From: Setophaga petechia
Taxonomy: Eukaryota > Chordata > Aves > Passeriformes > Parulidae
DNA length: 64,000 nucleotides
Assembly: GCA_024362935.1 (NCBI GenBank)
Contig: JANCRA010000061.1
Span: forward strand, 1,612,001-1,676,000
Reading direction: 5' to 3'
The number at the start of each line of letters is the position of its first letter. The stretch's first letter is position 1. Below are positions 33,467-45,412 of the stretch, piece by piece. The notes under the pieces are model-generated. The model ran no database searches. It was not told the DNA's origin and worked only from the letters and a program-made list of their open reading frames with translations. Position numbers and translations under genes: made by a program.

Positions 33467-34241
33467 GCAGCAGCGGCTCTACCAGAGAGTAGCTGCCTCT
33501 CAGACTCACTGCTGCAATGGCACTGCTGCTGAGGTGATAGCGTAGCAGCCCAAAATGAGTTGAGGAAGGTGAAGTCAACCTTTCCTCATGAGACTTTTCT
33601 TTTGTGTTCTGTTAGGATTCTTTAGTTGCTTTATTATGAACTCTGAAATAGTTGGCCAGATCATAAGACTTCTAAAACCTCCCAAGGCAGAGCTGGGAAG
33701 GTTAACATTATTTCAAATATGTCTAAGATTTTTTGAGAAAAATTACACATTCATAGGAATTTTCCTATGCCATTTTTTATTGTTAAAAAATAAAATAAAG
33801 TTCTTTGACTAATACTTGCTCTCCCAACAAGTCACTTGTGGTAAGAATATACAGACAAGTCACTTACATTAGTAAATTGTCAATACAAGTGATTGCTGTG
33901 GCAATTAAAAATTTCATTGGCTCTCCACAGCTCCATGTCAACTCTAGGAAGATTTCTATTAAAAGAAAAGAGAAAATTTGGTCTTCTACAGACCAATTAT
34001 TAAAAAAAAGAAGGAAAAGCCTCTTGTATCTATGCCAAAGGTGACAGAGCCTAAGTGAAAAATGATCATCACATCTCAATTTAAAACTGCTGGCACCTGC
34101 CCCGCTCCCAGATTGGTTCTTCTGATCTTCAGCAGGGAAGTGGGGGCATTCCTAAGAAAAGAAAACAACACAAACTTCCTGGGCAAAACCAAGCTGTGTA
34201 ACTGCATCAACTTGGGATCTTTTGGGTGGGGCTTGTAATAT
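33467..34241. other. 3' flank of the ITPRIPL1-like relic, intergenic
   Basis: After the last family stop codon the sequence becomes AT-rich. It includes the AATAAA pair at 33789-33798 and no recognisable gene. Confidence 0.5.
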
Positions 34242-34859
34242 ATGTTAGAAATAATTAATGCTACCAAAGAATATATTTTACAAAGATTGTGAAATCCAAA
34301 CGAGTCTCTGACCACAAGCAGCCCAAGAGGTGGATGTGTATTCAAACTTCAAAATTCCTGGCGTCGGCCAGATAACCCAAGAATAGACACACCCAGTGCC
34401 ACGATCACTGCCATCCTGAGTCATTGGAAGATGCCTAAGAGCGATCATCCCCCTGTTGATAACATCAATCAAGATAGCTGAAGTCGCCAGAAAGATACAT
34501 GTGAATACATGACTTCCCCGGATCTGATCAACGCTGGCTATCAACCGTGGGATGGCCTTTGTCCAGCTCTGCACAGTGAAAGAACCAACTATGAATGTAC
34601 AGAGTTACAAAAGAAACTGGGACTCCTTTGCCTTGGGCACAACAAACTGTATAAAACATCCCCGCAAGAAGCGGCTCTCGTGAACGAGGTGGGGTCCGAT
34701 GCTACAGAGATCGGATCCAGGTTCACCCAGCGCCGATCCCGGGCTCGACGCTGTCTCTTTGGCTGTGGTGGTTTTGAGGACTGTATTTTGGTCACAGAAA
34801 AAGATAAATAAATCTTTTCCCATTTTTGATAATTTGGCTTTCAATTGATCATTTATAAC
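34242..34859 (+). mobile_element. LTR-like element, plus orientation
   Basis: Likely termini TGTTAGA and TATAACA form a short inverted repeat. Near the right end the order is CTGTATAAAAC (TATA box, about 34649), a CpG-containing leader-like region, then GATAAATAAATC (poly(A) signal, about 34805). That is the layout of an LTR with U3 on the left. I did not find a convincing target duplication. The 100-codon frame over the TATA region is probably incidental. Confidence 0.6.
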
Positions 34860-34941
34860 AGTACACTGACTTGCATTGCATGAAGTGCTCGCTGCACTGC
34901 TCTTGCTGCTTCTCCCAACTTATTAACTACTATGACACTAC

Positions 34942-35145
34942 TTGCAAGCATAACTTAGCACCAGCAGAGAACCTCCTCTTTGTTTTCCTTCTGAATTAGA
35001 ACAAAAAAAATTTTCAGAGAAATAATCTCTGAAAATTTGTTCCTCTTCAGCTCAAAGTTGATCCATAACAATTCTGACTAACAGACTATAAACTTTTCCA
35101 GAAACTCTTCCATGGTTATGGCTGAGAGAGCTTTTCCTGCAGCTT
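34942..35145. other. Fragments B and A, copy 2
   Basis: Fragment B (34942-35020) and fragment A (35095-35145) lie close together here. Their partners at 29679-29763 and 27768-27815 are about 1.9 kb apart and in the opposite order. On the minus strand fragment A reads VLEAAGKALSAITMEEFLEK before a stop. I take these as remains of a duplicated, rearranged locus of an unidentified gene. Confidence 0.4.
35008..35038. repeat. Perfect hairpin, 13-bp stem and 5-base loop
   Basis: AAATTTTCAGAGA (35008-35020) and its exact reverse complement (35026-35038) are separated by AATAA. It is a compact palindrome inside the duplicated fragment region, and it is absent from the matching copy near 29740. Confidence 0.7.
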
Positions 35146-38100
35146 CTAGCACCTTTTCACAGATGCCATCCCCATAGCCCCCCTGCCACCAAAATCCGGT
35201 CATGCAAACTCAATACAGGTATTACTCAAAAAAAGGAAAAGAAGAAAAACTCCTGAAGTGTTCCCCAGCACCCCACTGGAATACACACATCACTGCCAGA
35301 GCTCACAATATGCATTAAACCCCCAATTTCTTCAAAGGCTCCAGCAGATTTTGGGATAAGTCTTCAGCAGAGACACTGAAATCTAAGGAAGTGTGTTATT
35401 CTGAAATTTTCATCACTGTTCTAGAAATAATTTAAACAGCTTTATATCTGATTTATTCCTCATAAAGAATCTTGTTGGTGACACAGGATAATCCTTCAAA
35501 TGTAAAATTTTTATATCTGCGGGTTATTTTCTACAGCATATGTGGTAAATATATTTGATGGGAAATGGATCCATCAAGTTAAAGTAGCTTGATTTCCATC
35601 CCAAACCTCTAATCCAAAAAGTGCTGCAGTTTTGTAAATGCTTCCATTAGGATCAAGATATTGGGATTTTAAGTAACTTCCTTTATGGGTGATTTTTACC
35701 CAATGCTTTTTCCAGTTTGAAAATTGGAAAAATTTGCTCCCAAAATTGCCTTTTTTTTGCTTTTTGTCAGAAAAAAAAATTACTGCACTATCACCGGAAT
35801 TTTAAATGACCATTGCTAATTATTTAGAGGGGTTCACACCAGTGTCATTGCATTATTCTTTGCCTTCAAAGTGCCTGAAAATTTGCACATCACCCTGTAA
35901 TGAGAACACTTGTTCTTTTTAATTCTATTCCTTATATCTGCTGCAAAGTCCCACCTTTAACAAGAGGTGAGCAGTCTGACTTCTCATGTCAGTGTTGTCT
36001 TTTCATTTTCCAATTCCTCTAATTCTACTAGCTTTAAATGATAAACGGGACTGTTCAGCTCTACCCTGTATGAGGTTTAGTCCCTTTTGTACACAAGTGC
36101 TCAAGAAAGACAAAAGAGAAATCATGAAGAAGGAAGAGTCCTGGGTATGTGGAAAGGATTTGCTCTGACCAGGGAGAGATGCAGGAGGAGTTCACATGAG
36201 CTTTTCACCTGATGAACATAGGCCAGATTTCCATGTGTGATTCACCTGAATTTACAGTAAAATCTGCAGGAGGCTGTGCATAATTAGGCCATTTCTGTTT
36301 TCAGCTGTTGGAAAGCAGGGGAACAAGTTCTAGTGTTGGGTATTCCAGATGCAGTTCTCACTAATGAAATAATAATTCTTTCGGCCTTTATGCCTAGCAT
36401 TAATTTAAAAATCAACACCAATTTAAAGTATTTCACTGCTGGGTGTATATAAAGAGACAAATATGGTAAGCTTGAAAGGTGGCAATTTTCCATTTTTCTG
36501 CAGCATCTTCCATAATAAAGGAGATATTAGAGAGCTGAAGACTGTGCTGGGCTTTGGCCAGCAAATCTTGCTCTTTGCAACAGCAACCTACAGTGAGTGC
36601 TCAGAGAAATCCTAGTTGCCCACATGAAATCCTTTCAACATTTTCCTCAGGTATTGTTGAAAGACAAGGAATAAAGAACCAGGACATTTTTGAACATTTA
36701 AATTGAGGTAATTATGGATCTTAGTAATATACCTTAAGAACCATGTGGAGAAGACTTGCTGTCTAAAGACAGCTGTGAAGGTGTTTTTAGCATGTGGATG
36801 TGGCTTCATGGTGACTTTAACTACACAGAGTAAATTGGAAGTCACCCTGTGAAGAGCTCTTTTATTTCTGAAAGTGGTGGAAAGGATTGAGGGGAAGTTA
36901 ATGGGTTTTTATAGGGTTCAGTTCAAGAAGAACATAAAGTCTTTCACCATTTTAAACTTCTGGTGTTTCAACTGAAAATGCATAAAGCCAAAACAATAAA
37001 CCAAATAATTTGTAATTCAACCAATATTTATGTCACAATAGAGTTTCATTTAGAATGCATTGAATCTTATTCAAAACAGAGTTAGCAATACCAAACCCCA
37101 AAATGTCAGGTGTGGCAAGAATTTCTTCTTCTAAATCTGGCAATTTCAGATTCCATTGCTGTTTCAGCTGCTGTCCCAGAGTTCCCTCCAGGTCAGAAGA
37201 GCACTTTCAGAAAAGAACACATTTGGCTGGACACTTCCAGCTTTGTAACTCTTGGCTTGAGTATATATTTGTAATGTTAAAAATGCACATTTTGTTCTGC
37301 TTCTGCTGATCTCCATTGTCACGCACAAAGTAACTTGTGAGCTTCATTGACGAGTTTGTTGTGTCAGATTAACAGCGTTTCCTGGAAAGAGCTTAGCCAC
37401 CCTGATTTCCTCCAAGCTCACATTGCCTTTAGAGATACTCAAACAAACCCTAGAAAAACATCATGTTCCTTTACCCATTGTTCCTCAGAGGATTTAAAAT
37501 TTTAGGAAAACCCTTTTCAGCTTAAACTGGCAGTCTGGCTCAGATGTACAGGAAAAAAAAAATTAAAAATGGAGTGTACTATGTTTCCTTGCCCACCATG
37601 CCATGCTTGAAAAATATGATTTCATTATTTCTGGAACTAGTCTAGGAAGTGCCCACACTTCCACAAAGTCCATTCCCATTCATCCATAGAGGCCCTATAT
37701 GGATTTTGCTGTTCATCTCATGTGTCACTCTTCAAGATGTGGTCTGTGACTATGAAAGAACAACTGATTTTCCAGCATCTTTGGACCCAAAATTGTGCAG
37801 CCCAGTCTCATTTCCAGCAGAGACATTAATAATGGCATTGGATAAATGAGAATATTAGCTGAGATTTCTAGAAATTGCCAAAAATAATTTCCATGTGGTA
37901 AGATTTTTTTATTTTAGGGTTTTGTTGGCTGGAATTTGGCACAGAAACACAGGAGGCCATAGGCAGTTTTGGGGATTTTGACCACTGAGCCTCCCAGTTT
38001 GCAGACAAGTTTCCAACTAGAGGACAGCAAGCGGCCATTGGAGTGTTTACCTCTGAAAATTTGCCTCTCTAGGTGTGGAAGTGACCTTAATTTTCAGAAG

Positions 38101-41100
38101 TGCAGCCCACCTTAATGAGAGGAAAATACAGCACCTGGTAGAAACTCTCCTGTTTAGATACCCAGAACTAGTAAGTTACTTCTGGTAAGTCAGATGAGAA
38201 CATCTTGAATAAAATAAATTATTATAAAGTCCAGTCCTTGTGAAAAAAAAATATTTCTTTATCTTGGGAAGAAAGGGGTTGAAATATTTATTTTGAAATA
38301 TGCCTATTGAAAAATATTTTTAGTCAGACATTGCCGTCGGTTAATTTTTTAATCAAGAAAATTTTCTATAGGAGAAGGGAATGAAGAAGGAAATTTTTCA
38401 AAGGCTCCTGTGTCAATACAACTTGCTCCAAGCATCACAAAAGCATTCATCTCTTCTGTCAGACAAAGGATTCCTCTTGGGGGCATTTAGATACCTCCTT
38501 TAAAAAATATCAAAGAAAAGTTATTAGTGAAAATGTACCACCCTAAATTTCAGTGTAATACCTGTCTAAGCAATTTTTATGGTTGTTCTGGCCATGTCCT
38601 TTTTTCTGTCTTCTTCTGTAAACAGGAAGAAACCCTCAGATCGTAATTGGATTATTTGTGGTTTGGAGGTGACCACAGATTAAAAAAAAAAATCATATGT
38701 GGCAAAACAGAATGAAGAATTTAATTAAACTAACCAATGCAGCCTAGCTGAGAAACCTCCATCCATAAGAAAATCCTGAGAAAAAATCCTGAGAAATCTT
38801 TAAGTTGAAAGCTTGGAAAATACTGGATAAAGATAGTGCTTGAATGATTCATTTAAACTTTGTTTTTAAAGTAAACAGGCAAGATAAACCCATAACAAAA
38901 CACATTTCAAACTACCCATATCTCCACTTGTTTTTATTTTTTTTTCTTTATCTGCATCTTACTTAGAAAAACACAGATATGAGGGTTCCAAAGCATAGAT
39001 AAAAAGATGAGAGTAACTAAAAGTTAAAATGTCCAGGAGGATTAAAAGCCTGAAATTTGATTAGCTATCAGAAGATGTTCCAACAATAAAACATGGATTT
39101 AAGAAATGAAGATTTTTTTTTTAAAAAGTACTCACCTTGAAATTTCATGGCAATGGAAAAGTCCAATTTTAAACAAATGTCAGAGTGCCTTCCCTCATTC
39201 TTATATAACTCACAGTGAAAAAAATCTGCTATCTAAGTGATCTCTTTTTCTTTTTTTCTTAAAGAAGTTATTTTATTGTAGGTTTTTCCTCTCAGTAGCC
39301 TAGAACATGGTATTGCAAGTTATAAATTATTTTTGAGTTTTATTTTTTGTCTTATTCAAAGAATTTTTAATTTCTCAAATTCTGCTTGATGGTGACTAAT
39401 GGAATTTAGCTTCAAAAGCCTGACACTTCAAATATTTCAAATTGATCCGACATGTTCCATGTTTTTTTAAAAAAAATAAAATTAAAATCAAAATCCTGCA
39501 GGGTTTTGTGGGGTTTTGAGATGTGTTTTGTTCTGTTTTGTTGGCTTTTATTCTATCTCTGCATATCCAGGAAATAAAACAAGAGCTGAAAAATTATTGG
39601 AATTAATATCTGTATGTAAGGAATGAAGCTTACTTGTCAACAAATGTAAGAGGTACTTTTATGCATTTTTCTTTTAAAGAAGACTGCATATGTGGCTTAA
39701 GCAAAGTTGTGCTGCAGGTTTAGGTTAGTTTTTTGTCTATTTATGTTTTGATTTTATTCTAAAAGCTTACACTGTCAAGAGCTGTCTGGCCTGATAGTTT
39801 ATTCACAATGTTAGATTTCTGGTGAAGACCAGAGACAGCCACAGAACTTTTAATACACGAAGAGAGGGTGCTCAGATACAATAATAGTAGAAACTGGTAT
39901 ATGACTTAATCCAGATCAATGTTAGCAGCATGAGGGTCTTCAAATAATTGCAGAAATGTTGGTTCTCAGTGGTCCCTGGGAAAGCTTTATAAAAGCACAG
40001 TCACCATATGCAGTGGGTAGATAACCTGAATTTTGGAAACTGAAACAAGAGTTGTGCAGTTGAAACTGTAGGAGGAGCATTGGTTAAGTGCATGCATTTC
40101 TCATGGGAATGATGCAGAAGTATATGTATTATACACCACATGTAGATGAGAACAGAGACTTGAATATTTGCCTCCTGTATATTTGAAAAAGTAGATAGAA
40201 CTGGTGTCCTTCCAGGTACAATTCATATTTAATTGTATTCAGTGTGGAATAGCTCAACTCAATGCTGAAAAGAAAAAAAAATGTTACCATACATAAAATG
40301 ATTTACTGTATAAAGCAAACCATTTTCTGCTCAATAAATTCACTTTATTGCACAGATAACTTGTACTATATTCACTTTTAAATGGTGAGCATCTTTTAAC
40401 TGCCAAATAAAACGCACCTGCCTTTACTTACTATTTGTATTTCTTCATACGTAGCATGGGATCATTAAATGTGTTTGAAGAACAGCCAGTATCTATATCA
40501 TATGTGGAGCAAGAGCCAAGAACAATCTGCTCTGTCGCTGTTTAGTCTGAAAATAACAACCTGCCAAAACTAGGGATTTTAGGTTTTATTTTTTGAGAAG
40601 CTGTTTTTCTTTGGAAGCTGAATTACAACGGGATCAGGGCTCAGTCAAACTTTTTGTTAAACCAGGCAGTGACTGGCGTCTCAGCACAGAGTGAGTTGCT
40701 GTGGAAACCTCATGGTCCATCCCGTGTGAAACAGCAGAGGTGTAATGGGAACTTTGTGGCACTAATGGAAGATCAGCAGCAGACAGGGTCTGATACACCA
40801 GAGGCAAGGAAACTTCCCTGGAGGAGGAGATGTAGCTGAATCCTGTGATATTTCTGCATTTGAGCCTTTCCATAGCAGTGGATTCAACTGGGCCAGGCTC
40901 CCAAGGGTCTATTCCTCAATTCTGACCTTTATGTTTTTTTTATATTTACAAATATTTTATCAATAGCTTATCCTAATATCCAGTCACAGTTGGTAAGAGC
41001 AGCATCACTGAGACTTTGCAACATGCCTGGGCCTATTTCAGTACCACTAGTGAAGAGAAAAGGGAAAAATCCTCAAAATAAAACTGATCTTAATAGTTCT

Positions 41101-44100
41101 GACCACTCACTGGGATCTTCAGCAAGTCTTTTTCCTGAAGCATTTTTTTCCTTGTTTATGAGATCTACATTAAGCAGGAAAGAAAAAAAATCTAGTTTTC
41201 TGCTTGAAAAAAAAAAAAAGGTGTGGAATTGTTGTTTCCATTTCAGAAGCATTTTAAAGCTTTCAGAGCCGAGCACTCTGCAAAGCCACTTCAGGATCTG
41301 GAGAGTCAGTGCACATTGTGGGGAAATGTTTTTTCTTGTTGCTGCTCCCTCAACCTTTGTCCAGTCACCAGCCAGAGGCTATGGAGGTGACAACACCTCT
41401 GCTGTCAGGCACAGGTGATGCTGCTTCCTCTCCACCTCATCCTTCCTGGGTATTTGGGAGTTCCTGTTTCCAGGTAGGAGTGTAGGAACAAGCGGCAAAA
41501 TGCAACCGGTTCAGGAGATATTGGATGTAATCTGCCAGAGAATAAAGCTTCAAGGTCAAATTATAGGAAAAACAGCACAACTACAGAAATGAACTGAAAC
41601 TGTGTGTCAGAGGAAGGGGTGTGCTGTGAAAAACCATTTGGTCAATTGATATTTTTTCAAATTTGAGGGGGAAAAATGGCAAGAGGTAAGTCACTTAGGG
41701 CAAATATATAAGAATTGCAGAAGTAAGGACTAGTAGCTCATTAGAACTTGTTTCTATCTGCCACATGCTCAGAGTGCAGCCTGGGTTTAACCATGATGAA
41801 CCTACTACCTCCTCTGAAAGGCCTGGGTTTGTGTCAGCAATTCTCCAAGTTACAAAAGAGGGGTTGCTTTGGTTGGCATGGGAGTTATGTTTTTCTCTAT
41901 TTTTGCCTCATTGATGCTATCTATGTATTATTGTTAAGCCACACTGAAGAGTAAATCAGCCTGCTGAGATGAGCACAGATTCTTTTGTGAGTGTGCTGGC
42001 ACAGTGGGATTAAGCAACAGGACATGAAGGGAGTTTGATAACCTTGATATTTTTTACTGGGTTTTGGTCCATGTAATTTTGCTCAGTCTAGACAAGTCTG
42101 GTGTTATGAGACTGACCATTTGTCTTATTTTTGTCTGCAGCATGGAGCTGTCTGATGATTGCTCTCCCCTGAGCACAGCAGGTTCAATTACAGGTTAAAT
42201 AGGTATTTATGGGTGTATTTTGCAAAAAAGGTGGCATGGTTTTGCACTAAAGGAACATCTAAGAAAGTCTCTGTGAGACTTCCAGACTCTTAATTGTTCT
42301 CTGAGTTGATACACTAGTTGGTGAATTGGTGAATTTCAACAAAATGAGTATGGGTCCTCAGCTAAGAGATTTATGTAACTGTATTGCATAAATCCTGGGT
42401 GAGACCCATTAGCTGATGTAAACCCACAGAGTTCAATTTCCATATATCTGCTATGATTTATATTAGCTCAGAGCCCAGTCTTATATTTTCTCAGCCTGAC
42501 TGCGTTATTATTTATTAAAAGTGAATTTGTTGTTTACAATGCCCTAGAGATGCAGACCAGCGAGGTTTCTGACTTAATTTCCCTGAACGTGAACTAAAAT
42601 CATAAGAAGTAATACATTTGGAATATTTTTTCCAGCAGTATTATGACAGAGACAATTTTGTGTTAGCTGGTCTGTTCAGGAAGTCTAAACCACATTGCAA
42701 CTAACATTTTACACAGGAAGCATACGAGAAAACATATGGAATGAGTTGTCTTTACTTAAACATTCAGGCAGGTTGTGAATCTGAATTGCTGCACCTGTTC
42801 TGCACATTCTTACAAAGAGACACCAGCAAGAGGAGATCCTTGGGTGGAACTGTGCCCTCAGAGGTACTTGGCAATGATAATTATGGACCTGTGTGATGCA
42901 CAACTCACTTTTTTTTCTGAGGGTCTATGAAGTAGCCTTAGGAGGAATGGAAATGTTACTACTGCATTTCAGCCAGGCTGAACCGGCATGGATAGCAGGA
43001 AAACCAGAAGAAATGTGATCCCCAGCCCATCTTGCCATGCCCACCATGGAAGGGATTTCCTTGAAAACCAAGCCCAGAAGGAGCTGGACTGTGCACCTGC
43101 ACAACAGGGCAGCAGAGCAAAGAACACAGGATGGGACATCTTCCTTGGATGGTGGTCAGCCTCAGACAGAATCAGCTCTGTGGGTTATGGGGTACAAACG
43201 GGATTTATTTCTGTGGTGGGATGTTGAAACAGGTCAGACAGTGAGAATGTCACCCATCAGTCTTCAGTCTCTTAGCTGCAGACAAGTACACAGGTGTATC
43301 AGGCAAAATCAGGCAACTGGTTTCAGAATGTCTGTCAAATATGTGAAACTCATACTCCAGTCAAAGCAACAGGCAGTAAAAAACATGAATTGGAAATAGT
43401 TTCTATACCTGGGCAAATGTTTCACCTGCACCAGACTTCACCTGTGTTTGTCTTGATCAATATTCACATATGAGGTCTTCCCTGATCCTTACTTTTTCTG
43501 TTGGCTTAATTTTTCCCTCCTCTTTCCTTCATAGTGGCATTCAAAATTACTACAGGTATATCCCTAAATCCAGATTTTTCCCTTGATACACGGAGAACTT
43601 CCAAAAGGGCTGTAAAATGCACCATTGTGATAGAAGGTCTTGCTGCACCAATAAATCCCAAAGAGAATGGCAGCAGGAGAAGCTGGCTGAAGTGGTGTTG
43701 ATATCCAAGTGTCTGACAGATTTCTTTCTCAGCAGTGCGTATGACAAACCGACTCCACAGATGACAAGTGACTGCTGGGCTCCAGCAGGGCTCTGATTTC
43801 CCAGCTGAGACCTCGGGAGCTCTGTGTTTCTGTCTTTACTTGGCCTGAGTGGCAGGGAGGCCTCAGTTGAGCCGCAGAGCGTCAGCCAAGGTGGCAGCTG
43901 TCAGGGAGAAACACACACAGACACATCTCATCTCAGATCATCCTCTTAGCAGCGAGTTCTGCCTTCGTGGGGCTCCCCTGACACTGCCACTTGTACATCT
44001 ACCAGCAGGGAAGGGAAATTGCATCTCAGAGCAAGCTGTGTCCCTGCTCAGGGCATTCACTCACCAGCCCCTTTGGAGGGAGGTGTTTTTGCTTCTTGCT

Positions 44101-44140
44101 GGTACCCACAGAGCTTGCAGAGCTTCTGTTACCAATGAAA
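35146..44140. other. AT-rich intergenic stretch
   Basis: No gene, LTR or CR1 segment can be supported. There are many A and T runs, a doubled 'aaatcctgag' unit near 38771, and short frames below 145 codons without recognised domains. Confidence 0.55.
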
Positions 44141-44430
44141 TCCCCTCTCCCTTTCCCTCTCCCTCTCCCTCTCTCGACTGCTGTTTTTTCTTTTTCTCTT
44201 CCTCTTCCTCATGCTCATCTTCCCCTTCCTCCTCTTCTTCCTATTTTTCCTCTTCCTCTTCTTCTTCTGTCTTCATCTTCCTTCTCTTCTTCCTGTTCCC
44301 CCTCCTATTTTTCTTCTTCCTCCTCTTCCTCCTCCTGTTCCTCATCTTCCTCTTCCCCTTCCTCTTCTTCCCCCTCTTCCCATTCCTTTTCCCCTTCCTC
44401 CTCCCTTTCCTCTTCTTTCTCCTCTTCTTC
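44141..44430. repeat. 290-bp polypyrimidine tract (CCT/CTT type)
   Basis: The plus strand is nearly pure C/T with only scattered purines. The minus strand is therefore a long polypurine run of Lys/Arg/Glu codons in every frame. Such tracts can adopt triplex (H-DNA) structure. The open frames of 100-200 codons here follow from the lack of stop codons in the repeat. Confidence 0.9.
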
Positions 44431-45351
44431 AACAAATTTTGGCTGTGTCATCAAAATTATTAAGAAAAACAACCATCTATTCTCCTTTTCTCAACAGTGA
44501 CAACATTCTCCTGTGACTGCTCTCCTGGCACAAAGCCAATTTTTAAAGTTAGGGTCCTGATCCTTTGGCTGTGTCTCCATGTCTTGCCGCATCCAAAGCA
44601 GATAAAATGGTTGGTATCAGCAGGAACATCTGATCACCAGACTTTAAGGCTAAAATGTCATCAATTAGGATTCAAAAGGCAGAGTGGCAGAGAGCAAGGT
44701 GATCTGGGACCTAGAAGGTACTGAAACATCCATCTCTTCCTGCAATGCTGGTCTCCAGCCAGGTATAGTGCTGATGAAGAATAAACCCTAATTGGACACG
44801 ATAAGATTATTTGGGGCAACATGGAACTTAACTAAAGACTTCTGTCATGCTGGAAATGAAAGAAAGAAGATATTCCTTGTCTGCTCTCCAAAAAAGCCTG
44901 GCCTCTGTGAGAGGAAACTGGACTCTAATTTTTGTTACCCAATGGTGAACTCAGAACAGATAAAAGCAAACCCATGAACCTGTAACTTCCTAACCTTGCA
45001 CTTCATCAGGTTTCACTCAGGTAATCTTTTGAATACTTTTTATGTATTAAGGTGGTGTGTCCCCCTTTGTGTTTCAATTCAATGTCCTTAATTTATTTAA
45101 TTTATTTTAGCTTGTCTGAAAGAATTTTATGGGCCTTGTTTTTATTCCTGTTTGGAAAGGAAAAGTAAAGAAAAAAGGAAAAAAAAAAAACCACCAAAAC
45201 CCAATTTCAAATGGTGCCATGACCAGGAATAACCCTGCCTCTTTTTCTGCTAACTTTTCTGAAATATTCTGCTCAGGTTCTTCCTCCTAAAGTTCTAACA
45301 TTAAGGTGCCCCAACTTTCCTTTTAATGAAATCACACAAAATGGATATGGT

Positions 45352-45412
45352 TGATAGAGACCATTTGAGGTTATCTAATCCAACCTCATTGCACAAGCAG
45401 AATCTTTCCCCC
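45352..45412 (-). mobile_element. CR1 LINE relic
   Basis: A short segment resembles the reverse complement of a CR1 3' end: 'gagaccatttgaggttatctaatccaacct' in parts, followed by 'cattgcacaagcag'. It is small and diverged, with approximate ends. Confidence 0.45.

Noticed and set aside
43849..44500. Ser/Pro/Phe-rich frames of 169-204 codons
   Set aside because: They result from the polypyrimidine tract, which lacks stop codons.
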